From Bacillota bacterium (GTDB lineage: Bacteria; Bacillota; Clostridia; Christensenellales; Borkfalkiaceae), in contig QAKO01000043.1 in NCBI GenBank assembly GCA_003343765.1, forward strand, positions 1 through 6,680: a stretch of 6,680 nucleotides of DNA, in the 5' to 3' direction. Within the stretch, counting starts at the first letter, position 1, and the number at the start of each line of letters is the position of its first letter. Shown piece after piece: positions 1 through 6,403 of the stretch. A model generated the notes under the pieces. The model was not told the DNA's origin. It did not search any database and worked only from the letters and a program-made list of their open reading frames with translations. Position numbers and translations under genes: made by a program.

Positions 1-1
1 A

Positions 2-979
2 ATGAGGGTAGTAACGCTCGGAGAGATCATGCTGCGGCTCACGCCGCCGGGATTCAGGCGGCTGTTGCAGGCGGAAACATTCGAGGCGGAATACGGCGGC
101 GCGGAAGCGAATGTGGCGGTTGCGCTTGCGATGTGGGGCGAAGAGGCAAAGTTCGTCAGCAAAGTCCCCGCCAACGAGCTGGGGCAGGCCGCGGTCAATA
201 AACTCCGCAGATACGGCGTGGATACGGGCAGCATTCTCCGCGGCGGCGATCGGCTGGGCATCTATTATGTTGAGCGGGGCGCAGACAGGCGCGCGAGCAA
301 TATTGTGTATGACCGCATGAATTCGGCATTCGCCTGTTCGGAAGCCGAGGAATACGATTGGGACAAGATATTTGAAGGAGCCGACTGGTTTCATTTTACG
401 GGCATTACGCCCGCGCTGGGCAAGCGGGCGGAGCACATCACGCAGACCGCCTGCGAAAAGGCGAAAGGAAAGGGGGTTCGGATCTCCTGCGACGTAAATT
501 ACCGCAGCAAACTGTGGAGCGAGGAATCCGCCCGCGCCGTCATGGAAAATTTTTTGCAAAACTATGTCGATTTGTGCATCACGAACGAATATCAGGCGAA
601 GGAATTATTCAGCGCGCCGCGCGAACAGGTCGCCGAATACATGAGCAGGAAGTATTCGCTCGGCCTGGTCGCATTTACCTATCGCAAGACGTTCGACGCG
701 ACGCACAATATGATATCCGGAGCCATTTACGACGGAGAACATTTTTACAGGAGCAGCGAATACCTCGTCGAAATGGTCGACCGTATCGGCGGGGGCGATG
801 CGTTTGCTGCGGGGGTACTGTACGGCATCGGCAACCGTTATACGTTGGAACAGACGGTTCGGTTTGCAGCGGCGGCGAGCTGTCTGAAGCATTCGGTCGA
901 GGGGGATTGCTGCCTTGTCGATAAAGAGCAGATATTGCAGCTTGCAAACGGCGGCGACCTCGCACAGGTAAAACGATAA
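2..979 (+). CDS. kdgK: 2-keto-3-deoxygluconate kinase (PfkB family)
   Basis: This is a cytosolic sugar kinase that phosphorylates 2-keto-3-deoxygluconate with ATP to give KDPG, the substrate of the aldolase encoded two genes downstream. The 325-residue product has the usual length. Its N-terminus (VVTLGEIMLRLTPPG) is typical of KDG kinases. The PfkB sugar-binding stretch YGGAEANVA lies at residues 31-39, a family-typical DVNYRSKLW at 164-172, TNEYQAKELF at 194-203, and the C-terminal PfkB signature DRIGGGDAFAAG at 260-271, where Asp266 is the expected catalytic base. Only one base precedes the ATG, so no ribosome binding site or promoter can be seen; the start is chosen because it matches the family N-terminus. 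The gene ends 18 bases before uxuA. A related PfkB kinase such as fructokinase is the alternative, but the DxNxRxxLW motif and the neighbours uxuA and eda make KDG the likely substrate. Confidence 0.9.
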   Translation: MRVVTLGEIMLRLTPPGFRRLLQAETFEAEYGGAEANVAVALAMWGEEAKFVSKVPANELGQAAVNKLRRYGVDTGSILRGGDRLGIYYVERGADRRASNIVYDRMNSAFACSEAEEYDWDKIFEGADWFHFTGITPALGKRAEHITQTACEKAKGKGVRISCDVNYRSKLWSEESARAVMENFLQNYVDLCITNEYQAKELFSAPREQVAEYMSRKYSLGLVAFTYRKTFDATHNMISGAIYDGEHFYRSSEYLVEMVDRIGGGDAFAAGVLYGIGNRYTLEQTVRFAAAASCLKHSVEGDCCLVDKEQILQLANGGDLAQVKR

Positions 980-997
980 TTACAGGGAACAACGATA

Positions 998-2038
998 ATG
1001 AAAATGACCTTTCGCTGGTACGGGGAGAGCGACAGCATTCCCTTGCAGTACATAAAGCAGATCCCGAATATGTCGGGGGTAGTAACGGCCGTGTACGATA
1101 CGCCCGTGGGCGAGGTTTGGGAGGAGAGCAAAATCGCTCACCTGAAAAGCCTTTGCGACAAAGCGGGGCTTGAAATGGAAGTGATAGAATCCGTGCCCGT
1201 GCACGAGGACATAAAACTCGGAAAAGATACGAGGGACAAACTCATCTCGAACTACGCGCAGACGATACGCAATTTGGGCAAATACGGGGTAAAGTGCATC
1301 TGTTACAATTTCATGCCTGTGTTCGACTGGTTCCGCACGAACCTTTGCTACTCTCAGGAGGACGGAAGCATCTGCCTTGCGTACAGCGAAGCGGACTTCA
1401 ATCAACTGGATAAACATAACCTGCGTTTACCCGGTTGGGACGAGAGCTATACGCCCGAACAGCTGAACGGGCTGTTGGAGGAATACAAAGCCGTATCGCA
1501 CGAGCAGCTCTTTGAGAACCTTGTATATTTCTTAAAGGGCATCCTGCCCGCGTGTGACGAGACGGGCATCAACATGGCCATCCACCCCGACGATCCGCCG
1601 TGGGATATCTTCGGGCTGCCGCGCATCGTGGGGAGGGAATCGGACTACGACAGGCTGTTCGCCGCCGTGCCGAACAAGCACAACGGCATCACCTTCTGTA
1701 CTGGCTCGCTCGGCGCGGGGCGGTTCAACGATTTGCCGAAAATGGCGGCAAAGTACGCGAGCCGCATCTATTTTGCGCATCTGCGGCAGCTCAAATTCGT
1801 GAACGAAACGGACTTCTACGAAAACGGTCATCAGACATCGGACGGGAACGTGGACATCTATGCCATAGTCAAGGCGCTCGTCGAAAACGGGTTCGAGGGG
1901 TACGTCCGCCCCGACCACGGGCGGAATATCTGGGGCGAAAACGGAAAGCCGGGCTACGGCCTGTACGATCGTGCACTCGGCGCGGCATATCTGAACGGCT
2001 TGTTCGAGGCGGTGGAGAAGGACAGGAAACATGGATAA
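998..2038 (+). CDS. uxuA: D-mannonate dehydratase
   Basis: UxuA removes water from D-mannonate to form 2-keto-3-deoxygluconate in glucuronate/fructuronate breakdown. The 346-residue product is a full-length example of the shorter Firmicutes form and has a TIM-barrel-type fold by family. Family-typical stretches are MTFRWYG at 3-9, CYNFMPVFDWFRTNL at 102-116, HPDDPPWDIFGLPRI at 196-210, FCTGSLG at 233-239, FAHLRQLK at 259-266 and RPDHGR at 304-309. His196, Cys234, His261 and Asp306 sit where the divalent-metal ligands of the family are expected, so the active site looks intact. The start ATG follows a weak AGGGA (984-988) at 9 bases; a second ATG two codons later is possible, but MKM-TFRWYG fits the family better. 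The 3' end overlaps the eda start by 8 bases. UxuB and UxaC, which make its substrate, are absent from the window. Confidence 0.95.
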   Translation: MKMTFRWYGESDSIPLQYIKQIPNMSGVVTAVYDTPVGEVWEESKIAHLKSLCDKAGLEMEVIESVPVHEDIKLGKDTRDKLISNYAQTIRNLGKYGVKCICYNFMPVFDWFRTNLCYSQEDGSICLAYSEADFNQLDKHNLRLPGWDESYTPEQLNGLLEEYKAVSHEQLFENLVYFLKGILPACDETGINMAIHPDDPPWDIFGLPRIVGRESDYDRLFAAVPNKHNGITFCTGSLGAGRFNDLPKMAAKYASRIYFAHLRQLKFVNETDFYENGHQTSDGNVDIYAIVKALVENGFEGYVRPDHGRNIWGENGKPGYGLYDRALGAAYLNGLFEAVEKDRKHG

Positions 2039-2657
2039 AGTATTGCAGAAAATCGAACAGTATAAAATCGTGCCCGTGGTGACAATACAGAAAATCGGGG
2101 ACGCGGCGGAAATGCTGGAAGGGCTGGTCAAGGGCAGCCTGCCCGTGGCGGAAATTTGCTTCCGCACCGACTGCGCGGAGGAAGCGATAAAGCTGGCAAT
2201 AAAAAAATACCCCGAAATGCTCGTCGGGGCGGGAACGGTCATTAACAGAGAGCAATGCGAGCGGGCGATTAAGGCGGGGGCAAAGTTCATCGTCTCGCCC
2301 GGGCTTTCCAAAGAGGTTGCCAAAGTTTGCAGGGAGAAGGAGATTCCGTACCTTCCCGGGGTGGTGACGCCGACGGACATCATGAAGGCGCTTTCCTTGG
2401 GGCTTATATACCTCAAATTCTTCCCGGCGGGGAGCTTCGGCGGGCTGAATACCATAAAGGCGCTGTCGGCGGCGTTTCCGCAGGTGCGGTTCATGCCTAC
2501 GGGCGGGGTGTGCCTCGAAAACATGAACGAATACCTCGCCTTCCCCAAAATCTTCGCCTGCGGCGGCTCCTGGATGATGAAGGGGAACGCCGAAGAAATA
2601 GAACAAAATACGCGCGCAGCGGTCGCCGCCTTCCATGCGGCAAATGCGTTATTATGA
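2031..2657 (+). CDS. eda: KDPG aldolase (2-dehydro-3-deoxyphosphogluconate aldolase)
   Basis: Eda cleaves KDPG to pyruvate and glyceraldehyde 3-phosphate, completing the route started by UxuA and KdgK. The 208-residue product has the normal length of this class I aldolase. The Schiff-base lysine is Lys129 in YLKFFPA (127-133), the catalytic acid/base is probably Glu41 in VAEICFRTDCAEEAI, and the phosphate-binding region includes GAGTV (66-70) and MPTGGV (155-160). The family is bifunctional in some members, also acting on 4-hydroxy-2-oxoglutarate, and the sequence alone does not exclude that. The ATG is inside the last codons of uxuA, 9 bases after GGAGAAGG (2014-2021), an arrangement that suggests translational coupling. 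The TGA stop overlaps the ribosome binding site of the next gene. Confidence 0.93.
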   Translation: MDKVLQKIEQYKIVPVVTIQKIGDAAEMLEGLVKGSLPVAEICFRTDCAEEAIKLAIKKYPEMLVGAGTVINREQCERAIKAGAKFIVSPGLSKEVAKVCREKEIPYLPGVVTPTDIMKALSLGLIYLKFFPAGSFGGLNTIKALSAAFPQVRFMPTGGVCLENMNEYLAFPKIFACGGSWMMKGNAEEIEQNTRAAVAAFHAANALL

Positions 2658-2662
2658 AGGAG
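2657..2662 (+). promoter_or_regulatory. Ribosome binding site deciding the oxidoreductase start
   Basis: AAGGAG lies 8 bases before the ATG at 2671 and shares its first base with the eda stop codon. The same reading frame is open from an ATG at 2635, but that start lies inside eda, lacks a good Shine-Dalgarno sequence and adds 12 residues that do not look like the start of this family. The site therefore supports 2671. Confidence 0.8.
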
Positions 2663-2670
2663 TTGAAGAT

Positions 2671-3741
2671 ATGAAAAAATTGAATCTTGCTATCATCGGG
2701 CAGGGAAGAAGCGGCAAGGATATCCACGGGAAATTTTATATTTCCGAAGATAATACTCTGTATAATGTCCGCTATGTCGTAGATGCAGACGCACACAGGC
2801 GCGATGTATCCGCCGCGCGTTATCCGGGCGCAGAGGTTATGGCGGATTATCGCGGACTGTTCGGAAAGGAGATAGATCTCGTCGTCAATGCGACATATTC
2901 CTGCGAACATACGGAAATCACCAAAGATCTGATCGAGCATGGCTTTAACGTGCTGGTCGAAAAACCTTTCGGGCGCACGCGCAGTGAATGCGAACAGCTG
3001 ATCCGTCTGGCGAAGGAGCGCGGAGTCGTGCTGGCTGTTTTTCAACAGACGTTTTACGCCCCCTTCTACCGCGATGTGCTGCGCGTAATAGAAGAAAAGA
3101 AAATCGGCGAACCTCTGCAAATCGATATCCGCTACAACGGGCTTGCCCGCCGCTGGGATTGGCAGACTCTGCAAAAGAAGTTGGCGGGAAATGCGTATAA
3201 TACCGGCCCCCATCCCTTCGGCATGGCGCTCGGCTTTTTGAATTTTGACAGCAATGTGCGTGTGGCGTTCAGCAAGCTGGCCAATACGCCCTTTTCCAGC
3301 GGAGATTCCGACGACTACTGTAAGGCGATCCTTGTTGCGCCCGGCGGCCCCGTCGTCGATGTCGAAATCAATAACACCGATGCATATACCCCATACACTC
3401 TGAAGATTCAGGGTACATACGGCACATTCCACTGCACGACGACCGATTACGAGTGTAAGTACATTGTGCCGGGTGAAAACCCGCCGCGTCCCGTCGTCGA
3501 GAGTTTCCTTGCAAATGAAAAAGGCGACCCCGTCTATTGCGGTGAAAAACTCATCACCCACGAGGAGAAAGGGCACTACAACGGTACAGCCTTCGATGTC
3601 GGAACGAAACTTCTTTATGAAGACTTATATTACGCGATTACCGAGGGCAGGGAAATGTACGTCACCGCGGAAAAGGCGGCCGCTATCATCGGGGTCATTG
3701 AAACGCTGCATGCGGAAAATCCGCTTCCGATTCAATATTAA
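2671..3741 (+). CDS. Gfo/Idh/MocA-family NAD(P)-dependent oxidoreductase
   Basis: This is a predicted cytosolic sugar or sugar-acid oxidoreductase whose substrate is not known. The 356-residue product has the usual family length. An N-terminal Rossmann fold is shown by LNLAIIGQGRSG (4-15), an acidic residue pair after the second strand (VVDAD, 36-40), NATYSCEHTEI (73-83) and the hallmark EKPFGRT (97-103), whose Lys98 is the usual catalytic/nucleotide-contact residue. The C-terminal substrate domain has NTGPHPFGMAL (177-187), where His181 corresponds to the common family active-site histidine, and GTYGTF (248-253). It follows eda by 13 bases and is the last gene of the hexuronate operon. From context it may reduce or oxidise a uronate, aldonate or related sugar; a role replacing the missing fructuronate reductase UxuB is an inference only. 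Family assignment is firm, specific function is not. Confidence 0.9.
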   Translation: MKKLNLAIIGQGRSGKDIHGKFYISEDNTLYNVRYVVDADAHRRDVSAARYPGAEVMADYRGLFGKEIDLVVNATYSCEHTEITKDLIEHGFNVLVEKPFGRTRSECEQLIRLAKERGVVLAVFQQTFYAPFYRDVLRVIEEKKIGEPLQIDIRYNGLARRWDWQTLQKKLAGNAYNTGPHPFGMALGFLNFDSNVRVAFSKLANTPFSSGDSDDYCKAILVAPGGPVVDVEINNTDAYTPYTLKIQGTYGTFHCTTTDYECKYIVPGENPPRPVVESFLANEKGDPVYCGEKLITHEEKGHYNGTAFDVGTKLLYEDLYYAITEGREMYVTAEKAAAIIGVIETLHAENPLPIQY

Positions 3742-3744
3742 ATC

Positions 3745-3763
3745 AAAAAAGTGCGCACTTTTT
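3745..3763 (+). terminator. Candidate weak (possibly bidirectional) terminator or CG-centred operator
   Basis: Three bases after the oxidoreductase stop codon lies a perfect 18-bp palindrome, AAAAAGTGCGCACTTTTT (3746-3763), with one extra A in front. As RNA it can form a 7-bp stem with a GCGC loop in which the A-tract pairs with the U-tract. The placement suits a terminator acting in both directions, but the stem has only one G-C pair and is weak. The CG-centred symmetry would equally fit a DNA operator of a LacI-type regulator. I favour termination because of the position just past the operon. Confidence 0.4.
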
Positions 3764-3807
3764 CTAAATTTTTCAAACGGGAGGTGCTTGCAATTCAAAA
3801 AATTTCG

Positions 3808-3823
3808 GGCGGCATATGCCGCC
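3808..3823 (+). repeat. Perfect 16-bp GC-rich palindrome (hairpin A)
   Basis: GGCGGCATATGCCGCC is self-complementary and can form a 6-bp all-G/C stem with an ATAT loop. On the + strand no T-tract follows. On the - strand the stem is followed within a few bases by a run of six T (the A-run at 3797-3802), so it resembles a weak terminator for leftward transcripts. Its last four bases are also the first four bases of the stem that follows. Confidence 0.7.
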
Positions 3824-3847
3824 AACAGCTGATTACAGCTGTTGGCG
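3820..3847 (+). repeat. Perfect 12-bp stem with ATTA loop (hairpin B) upstream of the surface-protein gene
   Basis: CGCCAACAGCTG (3820-3831) and CAGCTGTTGGCG (3836-3847) are exact reverse complements separated by ATTA, giving a strong stem-loop. It ends 37 bases before the start codon of the surface-protein gene and is followed by an unstructured AC-rich stretch, not a T-tract, so it is not a normal rho-independent terminator. It may stabilise or control the leader RNA, or be a remnant of a small repeat element. It shares 3820-3823 with the palindrome before it, so both stems cannot form fully at once. Confidence 0.75.
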
Positions 3848-3873
3848 ACCACTCAACAAACAAAAATATCTTT

Positions 3874-3879
3874 AAGGAG
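3874..3879 (+). promoter_or_regulatory. Ribosome binding site of the surface-protein gene
   Basis: AAGGAG precedes two adjacent ATG codons at 3882 and 3885. Spacing is 2 bases to the first and 5 to the second, so the second ATG is the better start. The difference is one methionine and does not change the signal peptide. Confidence 0.7.
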
Positions 3880-3884
3880 AGATG

Positions 3885-6401
3885 ATGAGCATTTTACAAA
3901 AAGTTTTTAGTAAACGGGCAATATGCGCGGCGCTGTTTGTTCTCTTTGCAGTCTGCTGTGCGGTTTCCTTCTTTTTGCGGGAGGTTTCGGCTGAAACGAT
4001 ACCGGCAGTAGAGAGCGGGCCTGTTTATTCCGTGCAGAATATTACTAAGGACGCGACTTGCGAAGTTGATTTTATCAATGATTATTTCGGTTACTCCGCG
4101 CCATACGATTCTTCCACATATGAGCGCAGCCTCGTGGCGTATACATACGACGCCGCAGAGGATGGCGTGATCACTTTGAAAACGGCTAATATTTCATTCC
4201 CAGGGCAGGATACATATCTTTTAGCGGAACCTGCCGAGGGCGGCAATTACACGGTAACGGAGATAGGTCGTTTTTCGACGGATGCGACGCCGACGGCAGA
4301 CGGGTATTCCATTACGATCCCCGCGGACGGCTATGCGCTTGTGACCACGAACGCTACATCAGCAACACCGTTTTCGACAAACGGACAAGGCAATTTTGTC
4401 GAGGGCGATACAGTCAGCGGTATTCAGGACAACAGTCGCTGGTCGTTTACGGATACGACGAGCGGCTATTCCCTCAAGCTTACGCACGAAGTGACTACTT
4501 CGGGTATGATGGATGTAGATGGATCTGGCGCGCTCAACGGGCATTACGCGGTCATCAATCGTACGGCAGGTACTTATGTAGAGATGTATTCCACACGTTC
4601 GTACATCGTGGCCCAAGCGAGTGGCGAGGGGTCATACACGATCTCCGACGTATATGCGACCGGTACCGATACGGCGGCTGTCAACGCGACGCGGGTCAAT
4701 GTGCCGGAAGGCGGCTTTATCGTCGGCCTCGGCTATTGTTACGCGGGCCAAAGGCAGTACGCAAAGGGTGGTTTTATCACGGCGGCGGAAGTGGGCGATA
4801 CTATCGAATTTACCGATAGAGGAGCGGCTGATCCTTCGACGGGCATCACCGTCACGGCAGACAATACGCCCGCCGAGATCAACGCCGTCAATCCGGAAGA
4901 TGTTACAGTAGGGCAGACGGTGCTGTACTGCAACGTTCTCAACGATTATTCCGGGACCGGCCTTCTGAACACGCCCGAGCGTACAGACGAAACAGTCTAT
5001 GAATACGTCGTCATGGTCATCGGTGACATTGAGGACGGCGAACACCGCATTGTCGAAGTGCGGAATACGGAAGGAGCGATCCCTGCACACGGGTATGTCA
5101 TCAGCGCGGCAAAAGACCTCGGCTGGGCAGAGGGCGACATCGCGACTCTCTCTTCGACGGCTTTGCCGGACGGCACCGAGATCGCCGTGTTTGACATGAG
5201 CCTCGACTTTCCCGATCTCGGGCAGCGGATCATGCTCACCTATAAAAACCATGATATTACGGGCGGCAACCGCGTGGTTCTGTCCGACACGGTAGTGGCC
5301 GGCGACGTTTCCAGCCAGAGGCATGCGTGGAGTTTCGACATTAGCTGTGAATACAATGAAGGCAGGACAGGGGGAACAGTCACGGAAATCACGAACAGAA
5401 CGGACGGAACCATGGGTACCACGCCCATTCCCGAAGGAGGCTTCGTCATCTACAGCCACGGCTCCCTCAACAGGACATTGATCGAGCAATTGCGGGTAGG
5501 CTATTCCATCATTATCAACGACTTCAACGAGCAATCCGATTCTTTCCTGACGAGCGTGACCATCGGAGAAACGGTGATCCCGTTTGCCGGCGAAGGCGAC
5601 TTCTATACCGATTATAAGGTTGAGGATGCTTCGCAGTTGGAAACGATCATAGCGGGTATGCAGTTTGCCAGCGAGTACGGAAAAGCGGATATAGAAGTCG
5701 GCGCTATCGAAAGCTATACGCTGCCGATGGAAGTGACTGTTACGCTTACTTCGCCCAATGGGTATTTCAGCAATGAATATACCATCGTATTTAAGGTAGA
5801 AACCTCTGAAGATGCGCGCCTTGCTTCCGTTACGGTAGGAGATGCAGCGCTGCAAAGTTTTGCGGCGGAAACCAAGAACTACACGGTAGATTATGCGATC
5901 GGAGAGGCCTTGCCGACCGTTGCGGCAACGGCTGCCGATGCGGGAGCCACTGTTTCCATACAGCAGGCAACAACGGAAAATCCGCAGGCGGTTATCACAG
6001 TCACGGCAGAGGATGAAAGTTTTGTCTGGACGTATACGATTCAGTTCAGGGTGGTAGATAATACCTTGTCGGAACTCTGGATCGGTGAAACAAAACTTAC
6101 GGATTTTTCGTCCTTGCAGAGCGAATATACGTTCAGCCATTCCTTTGAAAGCGCGCCCAGAGTTCTCGGCGTCGCGTCGGATGCCGATGCAAGGATCACA
6201 TATGTACAGGCATTCTCGCCGGACGGCACTGCAACGATTACGGTAGAAAAGGATGGGCTTACACGCACATATACCGTTTCGTTTGTGGCTCCTCAGGAGA
6301 ATAACGCGGGCGGCATCGTCGTGTATGTTGTCACGTCAGTCGTTATAGTGGCGGCTGCAGCTGCAATCGTTGTCGTTCTCGTCAGGAAAAGGAGGGTTTA
6401 A
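3885..6401 (+). CDS. Large secreted, membrane-anchored surface protein with four IP-x-x-G-[YF] domains and three beta-sandwich repeats
   Basis: I do not recognise a named gene. The 838-residue product starts with a Sec signal peptide: basic residues K6-R11, a hydrophobic core at about 12-31 and likely cleavage after VSA (34-36). Residues about 57-546 contain four divergent copies of one domain. Residues about 553-801 contain three repeats resembling the cadherin-like/Ig-like beta-sandwich modules common in Firmicutes surface proteins. Residues about 809-832 form one membrane helix followed by RKRRV, which stays inside. No LPXTG-like sortase motif precedes the helix, so the protein is probably held in the membrane and displayed outward through the wall. 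No catalytic domain is evident; adhesion, polysaccharide binding or a structural role is possible but unproven. The gene has its own structured 5' region and is followed after 2 bases by another exported-protein gene. Link to the preceding sugar operon is unknown. Confidence 0.9.
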   Translation: MSILQKVFSKRAICAALFVLFAVCCAVSFFLREVSAETIPAVESGPVYSVQNITKDATCEVDFINDYFGYSAPYDSSTYERSLVAYTYDAAEDGVITLKTANISFPGQDTYLLAEPAEGGNYTVTEIGRFSTDATPTADGYSITIPADGYALVTTNATSATPFSTNGQGNFVEGDTVSGIQDNSRWSFTDTTSGYSLKLTHEVTTSGMMDVDGSGALNGHYAVINRTAGTYVEMYSTRSYIVAQASGEGSYTISDVYATGTDTAAVNATRVNVPEGGFIVGLGYCYAGQRQYAKGGFITAAEVGDTIEFTDRGAADPSTGITVTADNTPAEINAVNPEDVTVGQTVLYCNVLNDYSGTGLLNTPERTDETVYEYVVMVIGDIEDGEHRIVEVRNTEGAIPAHGYVISAAKDLGWAEGDIATLSSTALPDGTEIAVFDMSLDFPDLGQRIMLTYKNHDITGGNRVVLSDTVVAGDVSSQRHAWSFDISCEYNEGRTGGTVTEITNRTDGTMGTTPIPEGGFVIYSHGSLNRTLIEQLRVGYSIIINDFNEQSDSFLTSVTIGETVIPFAGEGDFYTDYKVEDASQLETIIAGMQFASEYGKADIEVGAIESYTLPMEVTVTLTSPNGYFSNEYTIVFKVETSEDARLASVTVGDAALQSFAAETKNYTVDYAIGEALPTVAATAADAGATVSIQQATTENPQAVITVTAEDESFVWTYTIQFRVVDNTLSELWIGETKLTDFSSLQSEYTFSHSFESAPRVLGVASDADARITYVQAFSPDGTATITVEKDGLTRTYTVSFVAPQENNAGGIVVYVVTSVVIVAAAAAIVVVLVRKRRV
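4053..5522 (+). repeat. Four tandem divergent protein domains within the surface protein
   Basis: The copies span roughly residues 57-180, 197-312, 343-436 and 446-546 of the protein. Each has a strand-like segment (YTVTEIGR 122-129, YTISDVYA 251-258, HRIVEVRN 387-394, GTVTEITN 497-504), then the key turn (IPADGYALV 145-153, VPEGGFIVG 273-281, IPAHGYVIS 399-407, IPEGGFVIY 515-523), then a V/E-G-D-like element (VEGDTV 172-177, VGDTIEF 303-309, AEGDIA 415-420, VGYSII 538-543). Copies 1 and 3 also share an NDYxG stretch near their start (65-69 and 353-356). The pattern is seen directly. From memory it resembles the N-terminal beta domain found next to NAGPA-type phosphodiester glycosidases and glycosyl-hydrolase-like proteins; that comparison is unverified. 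Confidence 0.7.
5541..6287 (+). repeat. Three C-terminal cadherin-like/Ig-like beta-sandwich repeats
   Basis: The units are about residues 553-640, 644-723 and 726-801. Each opens with a short strand of the form L-x-S-V-x-[IV]-G-x-x-x-[LI] (LTSVTIGETVI, LASVTVGDAAL, LSELWIGETKL) and closes with an aromatic-rich strand (YTIVFKV, YTIQFRV, YTVSFVA). The middle of units 2 and 3 carries the P-x-V-x-x-x-A-x-D-A repeat core. This matches the general pattern of the cadherin-like beta-sandwich modules that act as stalks in Gram-positive surface proteins. Unit 1 is the most divergent. Confidence 0.7.
6391..6395 (+). promoter_or_regulatory. Ribosome binding site supporting a GTG start at 6404
   Basis: GGAGG, within AAAAGGAGGG at the very end of the preceding gene, lies 8 bases before GTG at 6404. 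No ATG in that frame offers a better site, and the signal peptide begins directly at the GTG. Confidence 0.8.
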
Positions 6402-6403
6402 TC

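Noticed and set aside
1532..2548. Open frame of 338 codons on the - strand across uxuA and eda
   Set aside because: It is a shadow of two conserved enzymes with intact active-site residues; low stop frequency in GC-rich antisense explains its length.
2635..2670. Upstream ATG extending the oxidoreductase by 12 residues
   Set aside because: It starts within eda without a Shine-Dalgarno sequence, whereas AAGGAG precedes ATG 2671 at 8 bases and MKKLNLAIIGQG is a normal family N-terminus.
2497..3576. Open frame of 359 codons on the - strand across the eda and oxidoreductase genes
   Set aside because: Both + strand genes have clear family motifs and ribosome binding sites. The antisense product has no recognisable motif and spans two unrelated genes.
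3788..3818. Sigma-70-like promoter using TTGCAA and the AT-rich centre of hairpin A
   Set aside because: The spacing and the -10 match are poor, and no convincing promoter could be named for the surface-protein gene.
3820..3847. Hairpin B as a rho-independent terminator on the + strand
   Set aside because: The strong stem is followed by ACCACTCAAC and not a T-run, so the usual release signal is missing.
3625..3852. 75-codon - strand frame covering the spacer between the operon and the surface-protein gene
   Set aside because: Half of it overlaps the oxidoreductase gene, the rest runs through the inverted repeats, and no family is recognisable.
4632..6140. Long open frame of 502 codons on the - strand across the surface-protein gene
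   Set aside because: It lies wholly inside a well-supported + strand gene with signal peptide, repeats and anchor. Its translation has no recognisable domain and looks like the complement of the sense codons.
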